Below are positions 46,662-54,298 of a stretch of DNA of 64,000 bases, one piece after another (within the stretch, counting starts at the first letter, position 1; each line of letters begins with the position of its first letter). A program made the translations under genes and the position numbers. The stretch comes from Alistipes_A hominis (lineage in GTDB: Bacteria > Bacteroidota > Bacteroidia > Bacteroidales > Rikenellaceae). The stretch lies in contig NZ_JACOOK010000002.1 in assembly GCF_014288115.1 (NCBI RefSeq), forward strand, positions 248,001-312,000, given 5' to 3'. Below the pieces are notes generated by a model. That model had not been told where the DNA came from, searched no databases, and worked only from the letters and a program-made list of their open reading frames with translations.

Positions 46662-48986
46662 ATGAAAAAAACATTCCGAAAACTGCTCATATACGGGACG
46701 GTGCTCGCCGTATGCGGATGCCGCGGAGCCGGTCAGCGCGAAACCTGGGAAAAAGAGTTCGCCGACCCGTCGGACATCTACCGTCCGCAGCCGTTCTGGC
46801 ACATCAACGGCACGCTGACCACCGAAGGAATCCGCAAACAACTGAGCGACGCCATCCAGGGAGACGGATTCGGCGGCGTGGCCGTCCTTCCGCTGAACCC
46901 GGGAGGCATGTGGGGCAATCAGGGCATCTGTCCCGGCACGACGCCCGTTTACCTGTCGGAAGGCTATTTCAACCGCTACCGGGACATCCTGGAATGTTCG
47001 GCCGAACAGGGAGCGCAGGTGATCCTGTACGACGACGTCGATTTCCCGAGCGGAACCGCCGGCGGCAAACTGGGCGAACAATTCCCGCAGTACACCCGCA
47101 AGAGGCTTTGTAAAACCGAAGAAGAGGCAATCGGACCGAAGAACGTAAAAATCGCCGTTCCGCTCCGGGACTCGTTCATGGGGGCCGCAGCGATGAACAC
47201 GCTGACGCTCGAACGGATCGATCTCGGCGAATTCGTAACCGACAGCACGCTGGAATGGCAGGTACCGGAAGGAACATGGAAAATCATGTCGTTCGCGATG
47301 GAAAACCACGTAGACAACCACGTGGACTACATGGAGCCGAAGGCTGTCAAAGAGTTCATGAAAATGACCTACGACCAGTATGCCGAACGTTTCGAACCCT
47401 ATTTCGGGAATACGATCACGAAAACGTTTTTCGACGACGTGGGCTATTACGGCATCGAGAATTACTGGAATCCGGAGCTTTCCGGCCTGTTCGAAAAACG
47501 CTATGGAAAAAAGGCGGCTCTGTATTACCCGGCCCTGTGGTACGATATCGGTCCGGAAACCGATGCGGCACGGGTCGCCTTGTTCGGACTGCGCGCCGAG
47601 GCGATGGGCGACGGTTTCCCGCTTTGCGTAGCCGAATGGTGCGACCGCTACGGGTTGCAAAGCATGGGACACCCGCCCGGAAATTACGAGCCGACGACCG
47701 TCGATATGTACGGAGACCCATTCAAATTTTACCGGCACGTCCACATTCCGCTGATGGACGCCATCCACGGCTATCCGTACGGGCGTCCCGGCTTCAAACT
47801 GATCAGCTCGGCTGCCGACGCATTCGACAAACAACTCGTCGGCGCCGAAATTTACGGGAATTATTCGGATCGGGAGACCGATTCGGCCATGCTGTACCGG
47901 GTTGCGATGGAAGTCATGGCGCGGGGCGTCAACTTCCTGGTTCCGCACGGGATGTGGTACGAACCGGATACGGTCAAGATCCCGCCGCTGATCGCGCATT
48001 ACAATCCGCGGCTGGCCCCGGCCCTGCCCGGATACAACGATTTCGCCGGCCGGAGCACGTTCCTGCTGCAAGGCGGTCGCCGGGTGGCCGACATCGCGCT
48101 GCTCTTCCCGATTCAGTCGCTCGAAGCGTGGTACGCCTGGGAAACCGGACGCCCCCGGTGCGGAAAAGACGTGCCTCCCGGCACCGACTACAACCGGATC
48201 GGCGATCTGCTGACCGGGCAGATCCGACGGGACTTTACTTTCCTGCATCCGGAAGACTTCGTCACGGACAAATACCAGATCGGCAACGGACAAATCAAGC
48301 TGAACACGCCGTCCACCGGACAGACGTACAAACTGCTTATCATGCCCTCCGGAAAAGTGCTCTCGGTGGAAACCTTACGGAAAATACGGGATTACTACCG
48401 AAGCGGCGGAAAAATACTGGCGACCAACCTGTTGCCGTCCAGATCCGCCGAATTCGGGCAGGATGCAGAAGCGGTCGCGCTGGTACGGGAGATTTTCGGC
48501 ATCGATCCGGAGGCTCCGATGCCTGCCCGACAGGTCTCTTCTTCCAATGAAAACGGCGGAAAAACCATCTTCTTGCCGCAGGCCGAGTCGACCGCGCTGG
48601 CCGCAGCGATCGATTCGCTGTTGCCCGACCCGGACGTCCGGGTCGATCCGGTCGAAACGCTGGCCGCAGCCGGCCTGCCGGGACAGCCGCTGTTGGGCGT
48701 AGAACGGTTCCGCGACCTGCCGGCCGACGAACTCGGCATGTTCTCATATATCCACAAGCAGAAAGAGGGACAGGATATCTACCTGTTCGCCAACTCTACC
48801 GACAAACCGGTCGACACGCAGGTGAGCCTGAAAGGAAAGCTGAAACTCGAAAAGTGGAACCCGCATACCGGCACGATCGGGAAGTGGGAAGATGTCGAAT
48901 ACGACAGACATGCCGACGGCACGATCTATACCCGGATTCGCCTTACGCTCGAACCGGTCAGCGCCGTTTTCGCCATCGGAAAATAG
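46662..48986 (+). CDS. GH106-like glycoside hydrolase, short lipoprotein form
   Basis: A 774-residue protein. A start at 46662 is preferred because it follows a -7 element and gives an N-terminal signal with a probable lipobox (VCGC, Cys at residue 20). The GH106 pattern PFWHINGTLTTEGIRKQLSD and VILYDDVDFPSGTAGG is clear. It lacks the galactose-binding C-terminal sandwich seen in the GH106 protein at 6389-9646 and ends right after the EKWNPHTGTIG region. It may be an exo-acting rhamnosidase-like enzyme with a different substrate. It stands far from other carbohydrate genes but near envelope-modification genes. Confidence 0.82.
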   Translation: MKKTFRKLLIYGTVLAVCGCRGAGQRETWEKEFADPSDIYRPQPFWHINGTLTTEGIRKQLSDAIQGDGFGGVAVLPLNPGGMWGNQGICPGTTPVYLSEGYFNRYRDILECSAEQGAQVILYDDVDFPSGTAGGKLGEQFPQYTRKRLCKTEEEAIGPKNVKIAVPLRDSFMGAAAMNTLTLERIDLGEFVTDSTLEWQVPEGTWKIMSFAMENHVDNHVDYMEPKAVKEFMKMTYDQYAERFEPYFGNTITKTFFDDVGYYGIENYWNPELSGLFEKRYGKKAALYYPALWYDIGPETDAARVALFGLRAEAMGDGFPLCVAEWCDRYGLQSMGHPPGNYEPTTVDMYGDPFKFYRHVHIPLMDAIHGYPYGRPGFKLISSAADAFDKQLVGAEIYGNYSDRETDSAMLYRVAMEVMARGVNFLVPHGMWYEPDTVKIPPLIAHYNPRLAPALPGYNDFAGRSTFLLQGGRRVADIALLFPIQSLEAWYAWETGRPRCGKDVPPGTDYNRIGDLLTGQIRRDFTFLHPEDFVTDKYQIGNGQIKLNTPSTGQTYKLLIMPSGKVLSVETLRKIRDYYRSGGKILATNLLPSRSAEFGQDAEAVALVREIFGIDPEAPMPARQVSSSNENGGKTIFLPQAESTALAAAIDSLLPDPDVRVDPVETLAAAGLPGQPLLGVERFRDLPADELGMFSYIHKQKEGQDIYLFANSTDKPVDTQVSLKGKLKLEKWNPHTGTIGKWEDVEYDRHADGTIYTRIRLTLEPVSAVFAIGK

Positions 48987-49002
48987 TACGCACGATTCCA
49001 AA

Positions 49003-49034
49003 AAACGGGCATGAACTTAGGTTCATGCCCGTTT
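49003..49034. terminator. Bidirectional terminator between GH106-like gene and asd
   Basis: A perfect 14-bp stem (49003-49016 with 49021-49034) with a TTAG loop; A and T runs flank both sides. Confidence 0.85.
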
Positions 49035-49066
49035 CCTATTCATACCTTCCCGTTCCCGGGAAATCC

Positions 49067-50077
49067 TTATTTCACATGTCCCTCCTTTACGAGGTATTCG
49101 GCGATCTGCACGGCATTCAGCGCCGCGCCTTTGCGAATCTGGTCGCTGACGCACCAGAACGTAAGTCCGTTCGGATCGGCCAGATCCTTGCGGATACGCC
49201 CCACGTACACGGCGTCCACACCGGCCAACGGCAGCGGCATCGGATAAACTTTTTCTCCCGGTTCGTCCATCAGCACCACCCCTTCTGCGCCCGCGAACGC
49301 CTTGCGCGCCTCTTCGACGGATACGGGCCGTTCGGTCTCGAGCCAGATCGACTCGGAGTGGGCGCGCATTACCGGAACGCGCACGCAGGTCGCACTGACC
49401 TTCACGTCCGAATGCATGATCTTACGCGTCTCGTTGAACATCTTCATCTCCTCTTTGGTATAACCGTTGTCGGTAAAGACATCCACCTGAGGGATAACAT
49501 TGAAAGCCAATTGAAAAGCGAATTTTTCGACGGTCGGTTCTTCGCCGCGCACCAACTGGGCGTGCTGTTCGGCCAGTTCGGCCATCGCGCTCGCTCCGGC
49601 GCCGCTGGCGGACTGGTAAGTCGATACGTGCACCCGGCGGATATGGGACAGATTCTCGATCGCCTTGAGCGCCACGACCATCTGGATCGTCGTACAGTTC
49701 GGGTTAGCGATGATCCGGCGGGGCGGATTGACCGCATCGGTCGGATTCACTTCGGGAACCACCAGCGGCACATTTTCATCCATCCGGAATGCGCTCGAAT
49801 TGTCGATCATCAGCGTCCCGAATTTGGTGATCGTCTCGGCAAACTCTTTCGACGTACCGGCTCCGGCCGACGCAAAAGCGATATCGACCCCTTTGAAATC
49901 GTCGTTATGGGCCAGCAGACGCACGGTCAGCTCCTTACCCCGGAACGTATATTTACGGCCCGCACTGCGTTCGGAACCGAACAATAACAATTCGTCGATC
50001 GGAAATTCCCGTTGTTCCAGCACCCGGAGAAATTCCTGGCCTACGGCGCCGCTTGCGCCAACAATCGCAACTTTCAT
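49067..50077 (-). CDS. asd: Aspartate-semialdehyde dehydrogenase
   Basis: A 336-residue protein of usual length. It begins with MKVAIVGASGAVGQEFLRVL, has the active-site Cys in IIANPNCTTIQMV and the ESIWLE and MRAHSESIW-type substrate region. It makes L-aspartate 4-semialdehyde for lysine, methionine, threonine and diaminopimelate. Convergent with the GH106-like gene, a terminator between them. Confidence 0.96.
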   Translation of the reverse strand: MKVAIVGASGAVGQEFLRVLEQREFPIDELLLFGSERSAGRKYTFRGKELTVRLLAHNDDFKGVDIAFASAGAGTSKEFAETITKFGTLMIDNSSAFRMDENVPLVVPEVNPTDAVNPPRRIIANPNCTTIQMVVALKAIENLSHIRRVHVSTYQSASGAGASAMAELAEQHAQLVRGEEPTVEKFAFQLAFNVIPQVDVFTDNGYTKEEMKMFNETRKIMHSDVKVSATCVRVPVMRAHSESIWLETERPVSVEEARKAFAGAEGVVLMDEPGEKVYPMPLPLAGVDAVYVGRIRKDLADPNGLTFWCVSDQIRKGAALNAVQIAEYLVKEGHVK

Positions 50078-50433
50078 AATTTTAAAGACTTTTAAACAGG
50101 AAACCTTCCCGCGGGGAAAGCCCTTTATTAAAAACGTTTCTATCTATTGTTTCGGCAAAAATAATGACTTTTTTTCGTAAAAGCCTTCTGTTTGCGACAA
50201 AGGTAACAGGTTTTATTTTAAAATAAACTATTTGTTAAATTTTTATTCTATTTGTTTTATTTACATGTTTTCGAAACATCTTCCATTAAAAATCATAAGA
50301 CGGAATACCGACAGGGATTACCTTTAAGTTTCGCTGCCGAAATACGAAGCAAACCGATCCGTGAATTTTTCTGAAAAGACTTTATTTCATAACTTTGGAA
50401 TACGAAACGCCCGATCGACCATCCGGTAAAAAC
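50078..50433. other. AT-rich divergent promoter region between asd and the beta-propeller gene
   Basis: 356 bases, much more AT-rich than the surroundings. For asd there are two minus-strand -7 boxes, TACCTTTG (50205-50198) and TATTTTTG (50163-50156). For the plus-strand gene there is TAACTTTG at 50390-50397. No gene, hairpin terminator or known riboswitch is recognised. Confidence 0.6.
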
Positions 50434-51636
50434 ATGACCCGAACGCTGTTTGTTATTTTTTCAGGTGCAATCCTGTTGTCGGCCTGCCACCGGAATCGTC
50501 CGGCGACCGGGCTAACCGTTCTGCATCCGCCGTTGCAAACGACAGAACACCTGCTACATCTTTCTGACATTGCGGATTCATTATCTTATATCAAACTGGC
50601 TACCGATACTTCGAACCTAATAGGAGTAATCGATAAAATAATCCCGTTGAAAGACCGTATTCTAATAGTGGATAAAGATATCACGCAAACGATTTACATC
50701 TTCGATAAATCGGGAAAGTTTATCCGTAAAATCAATAAAAAAGGCCGAGGGCCCGGAGAATATTTGAGCTTGAACGACGTCGCCGTAGACGTCTCTAACA
50801 AAAGACTGATCGTTCACGACGATATGGCCCAGAAAATTTCCATATTCACTTATGAAGGAGAATTTATCGAAAAAATCAGACTGGATTTTATCACGACCTC
50901 GATCGCTTATTTGGGAAACAACCGACTGGCCTGCTATTGTGACTACATCAACAATCCGAATTACAGCATCCGTTCCAAATCTCCCAATCTGATTCTTTTC
51001 GACCTGCAAACCCGTAAAACTCAATCAAAATTATTTTTCAACAGCACAATCAACCGATTAGGAATTACGGGTCTTATCAACAATCTGTCCAGCACTTATT
51101 CGAACGATACGGTACACCTAATCATGCCGCTAAACGATACCGTTTACAGTATTTGCAACAATAAGGTTCAGCCGGAATATTACGTAGACCTCGGCGTTAC
51201 CCCCCAAATGCGGGAACTACAACGGACGGCAAGTAGCAGTAAATCGGCTCAAGAAGCCTCACAGGAAGATTCTAAGCCTCAATATCCGGTAATTTGCAAC
51301 ATGCTCGAAAGCGACAGCGTTGTTTATCTCTTTTACCGGCATAACAATAAAAGTTATTACGGATTTTACAATCCCCGGCGCAAAACATTTAAGGAAGGAG
51401 TCCGCATTTGGGAAAAAAACACCGATAACCGGATTCCCGTCGTCAACGATCTGGACAAAACGATTCCGTTTATGCCTATGGCGACAGACGGTAAAAACTT
51501 CTATTATGTTATGGAATCTTTCTATTTCGATTATTTTCGAAACAGTGATAATCCTCAAATAGCGAACCTAAGCAAAACAATCACAGCAAACGACAATCCG
51601 GTCATCGTCGTAGCTCATATCAAGAATAATCCATGA
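50434..51636 (+). CDS. 6-bladed beta-propeller lipoprotein
   Basis: A 400-residue protein. The ATG at 50434 is chosen since the -7 box TAACTTTG (50390-50397) makes an earlier TTG start impossible, and it gives a lipoprotein signal (LLSAC at residues 15-19). Repeated beta-strand units (IYIFDKSGKFIRKINKKGRG, ISIFTYEGEFIEKIRLD) match the 6-bladed propeller family abundant in Bacteroides. These bind ligands or proteins at the cell surface; no enzyme motif is seen. Its base composition is clearly more AT-rich than neighbouring genes, suggesting acquisition. It overlaps the next small gene by 4 bases. Confidence 0.85.
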   Translation: MTRTLFVIFSGAILLSACHRNRPATGLTVLHPPLQTTEHLLHLSDIADSLSYIKLATDTSNLIGVIDKIIPLKDRILIVDKDITQTIYIFDKSGKFIRKINKKGRGPGEYLSLNDVAVDVSNKRLIVHDDMAQKISIFTYEGEFIEKIRLDFITTSIAYLGNNRLACYCDYINNPNYSIRSKSPNLILFDLQTRKTQSKLFFNSTINRLGITGLINNLSSTYSNDTVHLIMPLNDTVYSICNNKVQPEYYVDLGVTPQMRELQRTASSSKSAQEASQEDSKPQYPVICNMLESDSVVYLFYRHNNKSYYGFYNPRRKTFKEGVRIWEKNTDNRIPVVNDLDKTIPFMPMATDGKNFYYVMESFYFDYFRNSDNPQIANLSKTITANDNPVIVVAHIKNNP

Positions 51637-51839
51637 AATTATATGTAACTCACGATATCCGATTAGGTATACTGGATAAAGAAAACGTTCCGTTTCTTTG
51701 TCTTATGAACAAAGATCTAAAAACGACTCAACTTTTCGTTCCGATCAAAGAAATACAGGAACACTCGGAACATTTTTACAGAATTCCATACGTCCGTTTT
51801 TTCAAACCTGCGGAAACGACTGTCGAACCGGAAATCTAA
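51633..51839 (+). CDS. Small protein of unknown function (68 residues)
   Basis: Begins in an ATGA overlap with the beta-propeller gene and is AT-rich like it, so it belongs to the same unit. It has no membrane segment or signal peptide; the composition is mixed (MKLYVTHDIRLGILDKEN, HFYRIPYVRFFKP). Its stop overlaps the stop of the convergent PBP1A gene by 2 bases, so no terminator separates them. Real coding is supported by overlap and composition, but no homology is recognised. Confidence 0.6.
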   Translation: MKLYVTHDIRLGILDKENVPFLCLMNKDLKTTQLFVPIKEIQEHSEHFYRIPYVRFFKPAETTVEPEI

Positions 51840-54202
51840 TCGAAAAACTCGTCGTCGCGCGTCTGCGATGCGGGAGCATGGAGGTCGCTCTCGTCGCAGT
51901 CGTAGGAAACCGCGCCGACCGGTATCGGGAATTGGTCTTTCTGCGTGATTCCGAGCTTCGGCTCGTTGTAGACCCGCTTGATGAAATCGGCGAAAATCGG
52001 CAGCGCGATCCGCGATCCTTCGCCGCCCGAAGAGAGATGGATGCTCCGGTCTTCGCCGCCGACCCACACGCCGGCGACCAGCTTCGGCGTCACGCCGACG
52101 AACCAAGCGTCGGAGTTGTTCTGCGTCGTCCCGGTCTTGCCGCCCATATCGGCCGTGATCCCGAGCGCCCGGATGCGGCCGGCCGTTCCGGCATTGACGA
52201 CGTTTTTCAGCATACCGAGCATCGTATAGGCCGTCTGTTCGGAAATGGCATCCTGAGCCGGCGCAGTAAAATTGGCCAGCACGTTGCCGTGACGGTCTTC
52301 GATCCGCGTCACGAAAATTGGATCGATATGCACGCCCCGGTTGGCGAACGTCCCGTAAGCGCCGACCAGTTCGAACAGCGAAAAGTCCGACGTTCCGACG
52401 CACAGGGCCGGCACGGGATCCACATAGCTGTGAATACCGAACTTATGAATAAATTCGGCTACCGCTTCCGGCTGCCGCGCCTGTTTCATGATCCATGCCG
52501 AATAGTTGTTGCGGCTGTTGGCCAGGCCCCACCGCAGCGGTCTCGGATTTCCGTCGTAAACCACTTTGCTGGCCTCGCGCGGCGACCACGGCTCGTTGTA
52601 GGTTTCGATCGTGACCGGGAGGTTCGGCACCGGCGTACAGGGCGTCAGCCCCAATTGCTCGATCGCGAAGGTATAGACGAACGGTTTGATCGTCGACCCG
52701 ATCTGGCGTTTGCCCTGCTTGACCATATCGTATTTGAAATAACGGAACGACGGGCCGCCCACATAGGCTTTCACATAACCGTTCGACGGGTCGAGGGCCA
52801 TCAGCGAAGCCCGCAGGAAACGCTTGTAGTAATACAGCGAATCGCGGGGGGTCATCGTGGTATCCCGGTCGCCCTTGTAACTGAAAACCCGCATTTTGAC
52901 CGGCGTGTCGAACGCCTGTTGAATTTCCTTCTCGGTAGCTCCCTCTTTTTTCAACATCCGATAGCGGTCGGAATTACGCATTGCGCGGTTGATAATCGCC
53001 TGTTCCTCTTCCTTGCTGAGGTTCGAGAAAATACTCCGCCGCCCCTTCAGCACCCGATCCATCATCGGTTGTACGTTACCGCCCATCTGCGCCCATACGG
53101 CCTTCTCGGCATATCTCTGCATCGTCGCATTGATCGTCGTATAGATCTTCAGCCCGTCGCGGTACAAATCGTATTGAGCGCCGTTCGCCTTCGTATTTTT
53201 CCGACACCAGCCGTACAGCGGATTTTTGTCCCACAGTTCGACGGCCGCCTTGTAATCCCAATCGCCGGCCACTCCCGGCGCAAAACTTTTGCGGTCGGGC
53301 CGATCCGAGGTCATCACGATCTGTAACATACTCCGAAAATAGGTGCCGGTACCCTCGTCGTGCGAAATCGGATGGTAATCCAGTACGATCGGCAGCGCCT
53401 TGATCGAATCGCGTTGGTGACGCGTCAGAAATCCCCCGGCCCTCATCCGGTCGATCACCGTATTGCGCCTGATAAGAGCCCGATCCGGATTGCTGCGCGG
53501 GCTGTAACGCGTCGGCGCATTCACCACGCCGACCAGCATCGCCGCCTCCTGCACGTTCAGTTCCGACGGCAGTTTGTTGAAGAAGGTCCGCGCCGCCGAC
53601 TTGATGCCGTAGGCGTTGCTGCCGTAAAGCACCGTATTCAGGTACATCGTCAGGATCTCCTCTTTCGTATAGTTATACTCCAGCATCACGGCCGTAATCC
53701 ACTCTTTCAGCTTCGAGATCACCAGTTTGGAACCCTTCGAAACCGGGTTGTCGTAGACGGCCGTATCGCGCGGGTAGAGATTTTTGGCCAACTGCTGCGT
53801 AATCGTGCTGCCGCCGCCCTGATTGCGGTTGCCGAGCGCCATCGTCTTGACGGCCACGCGGGCCAGCGAAATGAAATCGATCCCGGAATGGGAGTAGAAA
53901 CGCATGTCTTCGGTCGACGTCAGGGCCGCCACCAGTGCCGGGGAAAGTTCGCTGTAATCGACATAGGAACGGTTCTGGACAAAAAAGCTGCCGATCATCT
54001 GCCCGTCCTCCGAATAGATTTCGGTAGCCAGGTTGCTTTTCGGGTTCTCGAGCTCTTCGAAAGTCGGCAGTTTCCCGAATACGCCGAGGCGAATCAGCAG
54101 TAGCAGCAAAACGATCAGCGCAACGGGCGATACGAGTATAATCCAGAACCATTTTACGGCCTTGGGGGTTTGAAGCTTATCGATAATCTTCTTTTTGGTC
54201 AT
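51836..54202 (-). CDS. Penicillin-binding protein 1A-type bifunctional transglycosylase/transpeptidase
   Basis: A 788-residue protein with an N-terminal cytoplasmic part and membrane anchor (about 18-40), a GT51 transglycosylase (EDMRFYSHSG at 98-107, GGGSTITQQLAKN) and a transpeptidase domain with STIK (503-506), SRN (563-565) and KTG (689-691). It polymerises glycan chains and crosslinks peptides of peptidoglycan. All active-site motifs are present. The gene ends on top of the stop codon of the small plus-strand gene. A -7 element lies upstream at 54226-54233. Confidence 0.95.
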   Translation of the reverse strand: MTKKKIIDKLQTPKAVKWFWIILVSPVALIVLLLLLIRLGVFGKLPTFEELENPKSNLATEIYSEDGQMIGSFFVQNRSYVDYSELSPALVAALTSTEDMRFYSHSGIDFISLARVAVKTMALGNRNQGGGSTITQQLAKNLYPRDTAVYDNPVSKGSKLVISKLKEWITAVMLEYNYTKEEILTMYLNTVLYGSNAYGIKSAARTFFNKLPSELNVQEAAMLVGVVNAPTRYSPRSNPDRALIRRNTVIDRMRAGGFLTRHQRDSIKALPIVLDYHPISHDEGTGTYFRSMLQIVMTSDRPDRKSFAPGVAGDWDYKAAVELWDKNPLYGWCRKNTKANGAQYDLYRDGLKIYTTINATMQRYAEKAVWAQMGGNVQPMMDRVLKGRRSIFSNLSKEEEQAIINRAMRNSDRYRMLKKEGATEKEIQQAFDTPVKMRVFSYKGDRDTTMTPRDSLYYYKRFLRASLMALDPSNGYVKAYVGGPSFRYFKYDMVKQGKRQIGSTIKPFVYTFAIEQLGLTPCTPVPNLPVTIETYNEPWSPREASKVVYDGNPRPLRWGLANSRNNYSAWIMKQARQPEAVAEFIHKFGIHSYVDPVPALCVGTSDFSLFELVGAYGTFANRGVHIDPIFVTRIEDRHGNVLANFTAPAQDAISEQTAYTMLGMLKNVVNAGTAGRIRALGITADMGGKTGTTQNNSDAWFVGVTPKLVAGVWVGGEDRSIHLSSGGEGSRIALPIFADFIKRVYNEPKLGITQKDQFPIPVGAVSYDCDESDLHAPASQTRDDEFFD

Positions 54203-54225
54203 GACGATGCAACGGTTATCTCGGG

Positions 54226-54233
54226 CAAAGGTA
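54226..54233 (-). promoter_or_regulatory. -7 element (TACCTTTG) for PBP1A
   Basis: Perfect TAnnTTTG on the minus strand, 24 bases before the start at 54202. No TTG at 19-21 bases. Confidence 0.55.
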
Positions 54234-54298
54234 CAATTTTAATCGCTATTTTAATAAACAACGTTTTTGGCGCCCGCTTATTTTACAGCCCTTTCCGA

